Of a DNA stretch of 64,000 nt, positions 1-8,075 are shown piece after piece. Position 1 is the first letter of the stretch, and the number at the start of each line of letters is the position of its first letter. The DNA comes from Anaerolineae bacterium. GTDB taxonomy: Bacteria; Chloroflexota; Anaerolineae; Aggregatilineales; Aggregatilineaceae. Below the pieces are notes generated by a model. It had not been told where the DNA came from, searched no databases, and saw only the letters and a list, made by a program, of their open reading frames with translations. The translations under genes and the position numbers were made by a program. The stretch covers positions 1 through 64,000 of the forward strand of contig JAFGNU010000069.1 in the NCBI GenBank assembly GCA_016926875.1, given 5' to 3'.

Positions 1-2
1 AG

Positions 3-68
3 CTCGTCCGCCGCCTCGAAAAACTGGGGTTCAAAGTCGCTTTGGAACCCCTTGAGACGGCGGCTTAA
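3..68 (+). CDS. C-terminal tail of an ORF entering from the left (…LVRRLEKLGFKVALEPLETAA*), possibly a transposase
   Basis: Open frame from window edge to TAA at 66-68; tail resembles endings of some IS transposases from memory only; body is outside the window. Confidence 0.3.
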   Translation, partial: LVRRLEKLGFKVALEPLETAA

Positions 69-78
69 ACGTTATTTT

Positions 79-557
79 CAGAGGAGATTTCTTGTCCAGG
101 CCAGATATGCCACTGGTGTAACAATGGCAATCGGAGACAGGTTTCCAAACGGTATCAAGTTCATCGGCAGTGAGGGCTGGATATTCGTTTCTCGCGGCCC
201 GGTAACCGTTACAGCATCAGACCCCGGCGCTCAAGACACGCCGATGAAGGCATTAGAAGCCAGCGATCCGAAAATTCTGGAATCAACCATCGGGCCGGGG
301 GAGGTACAGATTTATAAAAGCCAAGAACAACATGCAAACTGGCTGGATAGTATTCGCTCGCGCAAGCCCTCCATTTCGCCAGTCGAAATTGCGCACCGCG
401 CTTGTTCGGTAGCCTTGTGAGCCAGATCGCCATGCACCTGCCAAGAAAATTGTGTTGGGACCCGGATGCGGAACAGTTCAAAAACGATGATGCGGCAAAC
501 AGCATGTTGTCAAGACATCAACGGTTTCCCTATGGGACAGACTATATAGTATATTGA
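79..557 (+). pseudogene. Truncated, frameshifted Gfo/Idh/MocA-family oxidoreductase (C-terminal remnant)
   Basis: RYATGVTMAIGDRFPNGIKFIGSEGWIFVSRG in one frame ending at TGA 418-420; continuation SQIAMHLPRKLCWDPDAEQFKNDDAANSMLSRHQRFPYGTDYIVY* in another frame (420-557), matching the usual C-terminus of this family; N-terminal Rossmann part missing. Confidence 0.65.
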
Positions 558-592
558 TTGTCCGTTCTTACTGAGGATATACACCTGTAACG

Positions 593-2395
593 TTATCTGC
601 TCGCCAGCCAAACGGAAAAAACCGCTCCCTGGCTTTCCTTGCCCTCGCTATGGACTTCAATACTTCCCTCGTGACGTTCGATAATCTCTTTCGCTATAGA
701 AAGGCCAAGGCCAGTGCCTGGTATATTGGAGTCGCGCCCCGCTTTACCCCGGAAAAACCGATCAAAAAGGTGCACCTGCTCATCGTCGGAAATGCCCGGT
801 CCGGTGTCACTGACACTGAAACCTACCCACTGCCGGTTATTTGAGACGCGATTCAGTGTACGCACCGTTACGCAACCGCCCGCAGGGGTATAGGCCAATG
901 CATTGGTTAGTAGAATACTCAAGACTTGTTCAAGTAGGCGCTGGTCTGCTTCAACGATCGCTGTTTCTGTATTCGCCTCCAATACCAACGAGATCCCCTT
1001 AGTTGCGGCCAGCGCCTTACGGTCGGCCACAAACTGTTTCAGCAGCATATTGAGGTCAGTGCGCACAAACGAAAACTGCTCGCGATCCTGCTCCAGGCGT
1101 GAGAGCATCAGTAGTGCCTCAATCAGGCTTTCGAGACGGTTAATTTCACGTCGCAGGATAGCTGTGTAGTGGTCGCGTTTGTCGGGGCGCCTGTCCAACA
1201 GATCATGATACAGTTTCATATTCGTGATGGGAGTACGCAGCTCGTGCGAAACATTCGATACAAAGTCGTCCTTCATGCGGCTGAGAACCCGAAGACGATC
1301 ATTGGCAGTTTGCAGGGCTGCCGTGCGCTCGGCTACGCGCTTTTCAAGCTCGGCTGCATGGCGTTGTATCTGCTCATGCAACCGGGATTGTCTGATCGCA
1401 ATCGCCAGTTGATTGCCCACATCACGAGCGGTTTCGATCTGTGTTTCTCCAAACGCGTCCGGTCCAGTTGCAGTCAGCGCCAGCACGCCGACCAGCTCTT
1501 GTTGGAACATAAGCGGCATATTGAGAGCTGCTCGCACATCCTCCGCAACCAAACCACGAGCCATCAGCACCCTGTAGAACGGCATACTGTCTTCAATCAG
1601 GATCATTTTGTCTTGCAAGAACATCTCTACAATATGCTCGGCGTCCTCCCCAAAGGGCGCCAGCGAGAAGCGTTGGCCCTCCTGTGCTACAGATGCATCC
1701 TCGGCGTCAATGACCCAGAGATAGAACTCACGGGTATCCAGGTCGAGCAAGACAACACTGGCCGATTGACAGGCCACCAGCTTGCGAACGTGATGCAATG
1801 CAGCTCGGGCGACTCCTTCGGAAAACTGCGTTTCCAGGATAGTCCGATCAAGCTCTCGTAGAATATTCAGGCGCTCAGTGTATTCGCGCAGCGCTCGTTC
1901 AACTTGCTTACGCTCGTTAATTTCCTGCACAAGCTGCTGGTTCGTCCTGGCTAATTCGGCTGTACGCTCCTCAACCAACTCTTCTAGATGCTCGCGGTAC
2001 TGGGCCAATTCGTTTTCGGCACGGCGGCGGGCAATGGTATTTTCAACAACGACGGGCAGAGTCTTCAAATAGTTGCCTTGAGCATCTTTGACCAGATAAT
2101 CCAGGGCGCCTGCTTTCATTGCCTTTACAGCGATCTCTTCGTCGCCCCTTCCGGTGATAATGATGATAGGCACGTCCTCGATGTCTTCGATCAAGTCAAA
2201 CGCCGTTTGGTTCCCGATCAGGTAGTCAACAAGTGCAATGTCAAATTCCTGTTCACTCAGCACTGCTCTGGCTTCTGACACTGTTTCGGCAAATACAACA
2301 TCATATGATAGTTGCTCATGGTCGATAAGGCGCTTGAAAGCCATCTGGTCAACAACATCGTCTTCGACTAACAAAACTCTGACCCTGTTTTCCAT
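593..2395 (-). CDS. Hybrid REC-GAF-histidine kinase
   Basis: N-terminal receiver (RVLLVEDDVVDQMAFKRL…ALVDY…), GAF-like middle, H-box VSNVSHELRTPITNMK, HATPase motifs SDTGPGIS and GTGLGLSIAKEI; start taken at MENRVRVLL. Confidence 0.9.
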   Translation of the reverse strand: MENRVRVLLVEDDVVDQMAFKRLIDHEQLSYDVVFAETVSEARAVLSEQEFDIALVDYLIGNQTAFDLIEDIEDVPIIIITGRGDEEIAVKAMKAGALDYLVKDAQGNYLKTLPVVVENTIARRRAENELAQYREHLEELVEERTAELARTNQQLVQEINERKQVERALREYTERLNILRELDRTILETQFSEGVARAALHHVRKLVACQSASVVLLDLDTREFYLWVIDAEDASVAQEGQRFSLAPFGEDAEHIVEMFLQDKMILIEDSMPFYRVLMARGLVAEDVRAALNMPLMFQQELVGVLALTATGPDAFGETQIETARDVGNQLAIAIRQSRLHEQIQRHAAELEKRVAERTAALQTANDRLRVLSRMKDDFVSNVSHELRTPITNMKLYHDLLDRRPDKRDHYTAILRREINRLESLIEALLMLSRLEQDREQFSFVRTDLNMLLKQFVADRKALAATKGISLVLEANTETAIVEADQRLLEQVLSILLTNALAYTPAGGCVTVRTLNRVSNNRQWVGFSVSDTGPGISDDEQVHLFDRFFRGKAGRDSNIPGTGLGLSIAKEIIERHEGSIEVHSEGKESQGAVFSVWLASR

Positions 2396-2396
2396 C

Positions 2397-2816
2397 TCAA
2401 ATCTCCGGCGGTAGTTCGCACAAGGTCCAGTATAAATCAATGGTTCTCACTGCCTCGACAAATTTTAAGTAATCTACGGGTTTGACGATGTAGCCCGCTA
2501 CCCCCAGGTCATACGCATCGATTCTATCGCGCTCTTCGCTGGATGTTGTCAAGATCACGACTGGCACTCTTCTGAGTATTACATCTCGTTTGACGATTTT
2601 CAAGAACTCGATGCCCCCCATCCGGGGCATGTTCAAGTCCAGCAGGATCAAACCGGGTAGCCTGTTGCCGGGGTCCCGCAGGTATGCCAGGGCCTGCTCC
2701 CCATTTTCGACCACATCCAACGGGTTGGTCACTTTGATATCCATCATGGCCCGCCTGACGGTCATGGCATCAACCTGATCATCTTCCACCAATAATATCG
2801 GTTTATTGTTTTGCAT
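2397..2816 (-). CDS. Single-domain response regulator (Rcp1-like)
   Basis: ILLVEDDQVDAMTVRRAM…LILLDLNMPRMGGIEFLK…VVILTTSSEERD…GYIVKPVD; start taken at MQNNKPILL. Confidence 0.9.
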   Translation of the reverse strand: MQNNKPILLVEDDQVDAMTVRRAMMDIKVTNPLDVVENGEQALAYLRDPGNRLPGLILLDLNMPRMGGIEFLKIVKRDVILRRVPVVILTTSSEERDRIDAYDLGVAGYIVKPVDYLKFVEAVRTIDLYWTLCELPPEI

Positions 2817-5800
2817 CAGATTGTTCCTGTGGTATGGTAAAAAGGAATGTACACCCCTGACCGACGGCAGATTCAACCCAGATTCTGCCGCCCCACCGTT
2901 CCACGATCTTCTTGACCAGCGTCAGGCCGATGCCCGTGCCTTCGTACTTATCGTGTGAGTCTAGGGTTTGGAAGATTTGAAAAATCTTGTCATGATACCT
3001 GGGATCGATACCTGGGCCGTTGTCGGAGACACTGAAGCGCCATTGTTGCCCTTCATCGTAACAATCAACGATCACCCATCCCTCTGTTTTGTCCATGAAT
3101 TTGATGCTGTTACCAATCAGATTCTGGAACACCTGCTCCAGGCGGATTCTATCACCGGTCACTGTAGGAAGTTCAGATTCAATACGCACCCGAATGTGTG
3201 GCGGCGGATCCAACCCATCGACAACATTTTGCACCAGCCGGTTCAGATCTACGCTGTACTTCTGTTCTTTGACGCGCCCGATCCTCGAATACTGCAAAAT
3301 ACCATCGATAAGATCGTGCATACGCCGCGTTCTCGTTGTTAACAGGTCAAGCATCTGCCGACCGTTATCGTCAAAGGCCGCTGCATAATCCGAGCCCAGC
3401 CAACTGGCCAATTGGCTGATTGCGCGGAGGGGGGCTTTTAAATCGTGAGAAACCACATAAGCAAAGGATTCGAGTTCCTGGTTGGATGCTTTTAGCTGGG
3501 ACGTGCGCTCAATAACGCGTTGCTCCAGTTCGTCATTGAGCCTGCGGATTGCGGCTTCCGCCCGCTTGCGTGTCACCAGGTGCCCCACCGTCAGACCATA
3601 GAGCTTAAGCAACTCAACCTGATACGGGATCAGTGGTTTCTGCTCAAAAAAATTATCCGCTGCCATCCAGCCAATGCTTGTATCGCCGTCCCATATTCCG
3701 GTGATCACATTCCAACCACGCCCGACAACGCTCTCGAAGTCGCTTAAGTCGATATCTTCACTGACAAAGACAGACTCTCGATTCGTCAACATAGGCGCTA
3801 CCACCCGGTCAGTTTCAATGCTGTAATCCATGCCGTGCTCAACGCGCAGCTCTCCTGTCGATTCGATCCCGAACCGGCTAACCTTTGATTGTTCTTCATT
3901 CTCGAACAACAGGATGCCAATGCGGTCGTAACCCAGGGCATTGTGCCCCAGTTCAATCGCCCTGCTGCAAAGCTTTTCAATCGACTGTGTGGCCACCAGT
4001 TCAAGACTTACCTCTTGCAGCGTTTTTAATTTCTCCTGGAACTCACGCGCGTATTCTTCGCTCTTGCGCAGCGCCTCTTCGGACGCCTTGCGCTGGGTGA
4101 TATCGCGCGCGAAGGCGCAGTTGAGTTCTCGTCCACCAAACTCGACATAATTTGCCACGATTTCAACAGGAATAGTCCGGCCTTTTTTGCTTTTATGCAG
4201 CGTTTCAAGCGTCAGCGTTCCTTCTTTTCTGAGCTTTCTCCAGGTTTCAGGCCAGCTGTTGAGCAGAAGCATCGGGTCAATATCTTCGAGCGACATCCCC
4301 ACCAGTTCCTCGTGCTTGTAACCGAGGGTGCGGCAGGCGGCTTCATTTACATCCACAATCTGCCCATCCGGATCAATCCAGTACACAGCATCCGATACCC
4401 GTTCTATCGCAAAACTGATCAGACGCAGCGATTCCTCTGCCCGGTGGCGTTCGGCAACTTCTGACTGCAATTGCTCGACGGTCTGCGTTAACTCCTCTGT
4501 GCGCTCAGCGACCCGCTGCTCCAGTTGCGCAGCATGATTCTGTACCTGTCGAAGAAGTCGCGAGCCTTGCAATGCACTGCTGACCTGTGCACGGATGTTC
4601 TCATATACCGCACCCTCGGTCGGGCCAACTTCAAGGACCAGAATACCCAGTTGTTCATCTCTGAAGAAAAGAGGTTCTACGGTCAATGAATCGGTGCGCC
4701 GTGAGGCTGGCAAGGATTCGGGGATCAACTGGCGAGTTGGAAACCGCAGCCCATCAGGCGGAAGGCTAAGGCGTTGGTTGTCCTCATATGCAAGTATGAG
4801 GCGCGACCACGCCGCCGGTTGTTCGGGATCATCATACAGCGACAGGTAAAAACTTGGAAAGCCAAGTTCAGGTAGTAGATCGCACAATGTATCCATGAGC
4901 AACTGTTTTCCGAACGAGGTGATAAGTGTATCCGAAACTCGGCGCAGATTCTCGATCTGCTGCTCGACTCTAAGCCGGTGCCTGATGTGTGCTCGCTGGT
5001 TCATCTCTGCTACTAATACACGGGCCTGGTTGAATAGGGTTTCTCCCAACAACCCTATCTCGCCATTTGAGATCGATAATATGTACCTTCTGAGCACAGA
5101 AATGACATCTTGCCAGGCTGTCCCGTCTAGGTGCGATTCCATGGCATCGGCTAGATGTAGTCTCAAAGCAGAAAGAAATTGATGTGATGTTCCCGAACTC
5201 AGGTCTCTCTGGAAACAATCGACCAGGTTTTCTACATGCTCCGGCAGAATCTTCAAACCCTGTGTACTACGTACCAACGTGCGTGGGGGACTCCGGTATG
5301 AGGGGAGAAGCGAATCCAGGTCAAGGGACAAGTTACCATCGATCATGACATTCGCCAGCGGTAACGATCTGGTTACACAGCCGCACGACTCGCGCACAAC
5401 CAACTGGACGGGCATGATGGACCTGGCGGGCACACTCTGTCCGTCCAGTAGAGCCAGCAGCATTTCTGTGGCCTGATAGCCCAGATCATAGAATGGCTGC
5501 CGAACCGTTGTTAGCGACGGGATGCTGGCCTGAGCATCATCCACGTCGTCAAATCCCACCACCGAAATATCGTCAGGGACACGCAGTCCAGCCGCTTGAA
5601 TAGCCCTGATGGCAGGAAGTGCTATGTAATCGGAACCGGTTACGACGGCATCAAGTTTCTGTGTCGAGTCCTGAAGCCATCTGGTAATCGCTGCTTCTGT
5701 CACTGTCGCGGCAGTTTGAAACTCGAATAAGGTTTCTGCCACATGATCTGGGTTAGCACGAAGACCATGCATCTGTAGCGTTTCGATGTAGCCTCTATAG

Positions 5801-6282
5801 CGCTCGTCTGCATCGGGGTGACCAACCGGTCCGCGAATAATGCCTATATGTTGGCGGTGATGAACCTCAATGAGATGCTCAACGGCTGTGCGTACACCGT
5901 GATAGTTATCAATTGACAGGTCTGGGTAGTTCGCCAGTTGGCCGCCAATTGTGACTACTGGCAATGCTTCATAACGGTCTAGGAATTGTGCTGCATGGGC
6001 CAAACCGATCCCTTCCGCAATCCCGATCCCTTCCGCAATCCCGGCGTACCATACCAGCAACCCATCCACACGATCGGGGTCCACAAAGTCAAAAAGCACT
6101 TTAGTGTGAGGATTGAAAGGGGGAGAAGAACTCAGACTAATTGTTGGATGAAATACCAGGCGCGCGCCATGTTCGTGCGCGGCGCTCATAGCCCCCTGCC
6201 ATAGCTGGTTCTGCATAAGCGTAACTAGCCCGGTTCCCAAAAACACCAAGGTTTTTTGCTTGGAATATTGCTTGACAGTCAT
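2803..6282 (-). CDS. Histidine kinase with N-terminal LacI/GalR-type ligand-binding domain, GAF, PAS and second GAF domains
   Basis: TLVFLGTGLVTLMQNQLWQGAMSAAHEHGARLV…VDGLLVWYAG…RQHIGIIRGP…DAVVTGSDYIALPAIRAIQAAGLRVPDDISVVGFDDVDDA…TTVRQPFYDLGYQATEMLL; PAS (SDAVYWIDPDGQIVDVNEAA); H-box FAYVVSHDLKAPLRAI; GTGIGLTLVKKIVERWGG. ATG with GAGGAG SD at 6282. Confidence 0.9.
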   Translation of the reverse strand: MTVKQYSKQKTLVFLGTGLVTLMQNQLWQGAMSAAHEHGARLVFHPTISLSSSPPFNPHTKVLFDFVDPDRVDGLLVWYAGIAEGIGIAEGIGLAHAAQFLDRYEALPVVTIGGQLANYPDLSIDNYHGVRTAVEHLIEVHHRQHIGIIRGPVGHPDADERYRGYIETLQMHGLRANPDHVAETLFEFQTAATVTEAAITRWLQDSTQKLDAVVTGSDYIALPAIRAIQAAGLRVPDDISVVGFDDVDDAQASIPSLTTVRQPFYDLGYQATEMLLALLDGQSVPARSIMPVQLVVRESCGCVTRSLPLANVMIDGNLSLDLDSLLPSYRSPPRTLVRSTQGLKILPEHVENLVDCFQRDLSSGTSHQFLSALRLHLADAMESHLDGTAWQDVISVLRRYILSISNGEIGLLGETLFNQARVLVAEMNQRAHIRHRLRVEQQIENLRRVSDTLITSFGKQLLMDTLCDLLPELGFPSFYLSLYDDPEQPAAWSRLILAYEDNQRLSLPPDGLRFPTRQLIPESLPASRRTDSLTVEPLFFRDEQLGILVLEVGPTEGAVYENIRAQVSSALQGSRLLRQVQNHAAQLEQRVAERTEELTQTVEQLQSEVAERHRAEESLRLISFAIERVSDAVYWIDPDGQIVDVNEAACRTLGYKHEELVGMSLEDIDPMLLLNSWPETWRKLRKEGTLTLETLHKSKKGRTIPVEIVANYVEFGGRELNCAFARDITQRKASEEALRKSEEYAREFQEKLKTLQEVSLELVATQSIEKLCSRAIELGHNALGYDRIGILLFENEEQSKVSRFGIESTGELRVEHGMDYSIETDRVVAPMLTNRESVFVSEDIDLSDFESVVGRGWNVITGIWDGDTSIGWMAADNFFEQKPLIPYQVELLKLYGLTVGHLVTRKRAEAAIRRLNDELEQRVIERTSQLKASNQELESFAYVVSHDLKAPLRAISQLASWLGSDYAAAFDDNGRQMLDLLTTRTRRMHDLIDGILQYSRIGRVKEQKYSVDLNRLVQNVVDGLDPPPHIRVRIESELPTVTGDRIRLEQVFQNLIGNSIKFMDKTEGWVIVDCYDEGQQWRFSVSDNGPGIDPRYHDKIFQIFQTLDSHDKYEGTGIGLTLVKKIVERWGGRIWVESAVGQGCTFLFTIPQEQSDAKQ
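6007..6042 (-). repeat. Perfect 2x18-bp in-frame tandem repeat (adds GIAEGI) in the ligand-binding domain
   Basis: gatcccttccgcaatccc repeated twice head-to-tail. Confidence 0.95.
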
Positions 6283-6422
6283 GTGCAATTCTCCTCGAAG
6301 GGAAGTCCGGGCTGCCCGTGTCGTTCGAGAACTAACCTACAGAGAACATGGTTGTCACGCTGCCTCGCGCTAGGAACCACAGATGGTTCTGTGTATGGTG
6401 AACCGGACAGGTAAACCACAGT

Positions 6423-7685
6423 CTAGACGTTGATAGAAACCACAGTCTCACCTTTATCCTCCAAAAAGAATGTAGCTTTCTGGTGATCCAATGACAGTTC
6501 GTATTCACCCAAAAACCCTGTAAAGGAAAACTGGCCGCCAGCATCCGTTGTCATCTTTGTCGGTGCCAGCCACCAATCGCCTTTTACCAGTCCCAACAAC
6601 TGGTCATAGGCAGGCTTGCGCGAATGATCCTGTCGCAGCAGCCCGGCAGGCGCATTGAGCCAGCCGCCATCGGTCAGGCCCCACCAGGTGATCGCCTGCA
6701 CTGCCGGGTGAGCCAACAGAGTCTTGTAGTGCAAAATCACTTCCTGGGCCTGGCGTTCTTCTCCCTCTGGCGTGCTTGGCCAATCGCGCACCTGGTAGTC
6801 GTTCAAATCAACGATCTCCGGCGGCATGAGATGCCCTGAGACAAGGGTGCTTTCGGTAAAGTGAATCGGTAGATTGAACCGTGCGAACCGCTCAAGTATG
6901 CTTTGTGTTCGCTCAACGCCCCAATACCCCTGGTGCATGTGCGACTGAATGCCAATGACATCTATCTGGATGCCTGCCGCCAGGCAGCCCTCGATGAGGA
7001 TGTCATAGGCAGGCGAAACGTCGAAATCATTCAACAGCAGCACAACCCCAGGATTGACAGCGCGCGCTGCGTCGAACATCGTGCGGATCAGCTCGATGCG
7101 TCCCAGTTCTTTACACAGGCGCGTGATCCCATTGTCATACCGGTCGAAAATGGACATGATAACCGCTTCGTTGACGACATCCCAGAGATCAATCACTCCG
7201 GCAAAATCAGACACATCCCGCTGGATGCGCGCTACCTGGGCCTCAAGAATCTCCTCGTTGCTCATTGTGAGCAGCCAGTCCGCCGTTAGCGTATGCCAGC
7301 ACAACGGATGTCCTTTGACGGCACAGCCCTGATCCCGGTACCAGCGCGCTGCGTTGAGAATGCGTTCCGTTTGTGGCCGTCCTTGTTGCGGCTCAAACTG
7401 TGCCCAGTAGAACGGAAGCGTTACCAGATTGAAGAGTTGTATAAACCGTTCAACCTCCAGTAGCGCCAGCTCTTTCTCTGCTCCCGTTAGCTCACCATTG
7501 GCCAACGCGATACTGCCCTCGTTCCATATGTTCCCGAAAAGGAACTGGTGTTTCTTCTGTTCTACCAGGACGTCCCGGTTGGCAAGGGGCGATCCATTAT
7601 GGCACAGAGTAACCGTGTTCTTTGCCGTTCGATGCTGGCGGATAGCAAGGTCGAGACTGTTTGTGGTGGCGGCAGAGGTTTCCAT
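6423..7685 (-). CDS. Glycoside hydrolase family 10 protein (endo-1,4-beta-xylanase-like), no obvious signal peptide
   Basis: HPLCWHT, WDVVNEA (acid/base), IDVIGIQSHMH, LPIHFTEST (nucleophile), AITWWGLTD motifs. Confidence 0.9.
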   Translation of the reverse strand: METSAATTNSLDLAIRQHRTAKNTVTLCHNGSPLANRDVLVEQKKHQFLFGNIWNEGSIALANGELTGAEKELALLEVERFIQLFNLVTLPFYWAQFEPQQGRPQTERILNAARWYRDQGCAVKGHPLCWHTLTADWLLTMSNEEILEAQVARIQRDVSDFAGVIDLWDVVNEAVIMSIFDRYDNGITRLCKELGRIELIRTMFDAARAVNPGVVLLLNDFDVSPAYDILIEGCLAAGIQIDVIGIQSHMHQGYWGVERTQSILERFARFNLPIHFTESTLVSGHLMPPEIVDLNDYQVRDWPSTPEGEERQAQEVILHYKTLLAHPAVQAITWWGLTDGGWLNAPAGLLRQDHSRKPAYDQLLGLVKGDWWLAPTKMTTDAGGQFSFTGFLGEYELSLDHQKATFFLEDKGETVVSINV

Positions 7686-8002
7686 ACAAGCTCCTGTTTT
7701 ACTCTTTTCCTTAGCTGCGTTAAGCAGTTAAACTCAAGGTGCTCGTGGGCTACGCGAGACAGGCTTGCATAGCGTCACGAATGATCGGGTGTTTTTAACA
7801 GGATACACCAGTTTGTAAACGATGGCTTCCAAACAGATATTTTTTGGATGAGTTCATGTCCCCCATTCAAGTCTAGCATGTCTCACTCAACTGCGTAAAT
7901 GCTGTCGGTTTAGGGCCGCCAGATGTGTTCAGGGCAAGGGAGAAATCCGAAAAGTGGGTGGGCAGCGTCCGACAAAATAGCGGTGATCTCTCATGGGAAT
8001 GT

Positions 8003-8031
8003 TTGCTTAAATAATCACGATTGAGTATAAT
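8003..8031 (+). promoter_or_regulatory. Putative sigma70-type promoter upstream of herA-like gene
   Basis: TTGCTT (8003-8008) - 17 nt - TATAAT (8026-8031), 45 bp before the ATG at 8076. Confidence 0.6.
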
Positions 8032-8075
8032 ACATGCAATTCATAGAACACAGGTTCTAATTCGAGGATACATTA

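Noticed and set aside
1169-1861. 230-aa plus-strand ORF
   Set aside because: Antisense of the GAF/kinase region of the REC-GAF histidine kinase.
7811-7820. GTTTGTAAAC as a LacI-family operator upstream of the xylanase
   Set aside because: Only short 4-bp arms, no second copy, and no LacI HTH protein in the window.
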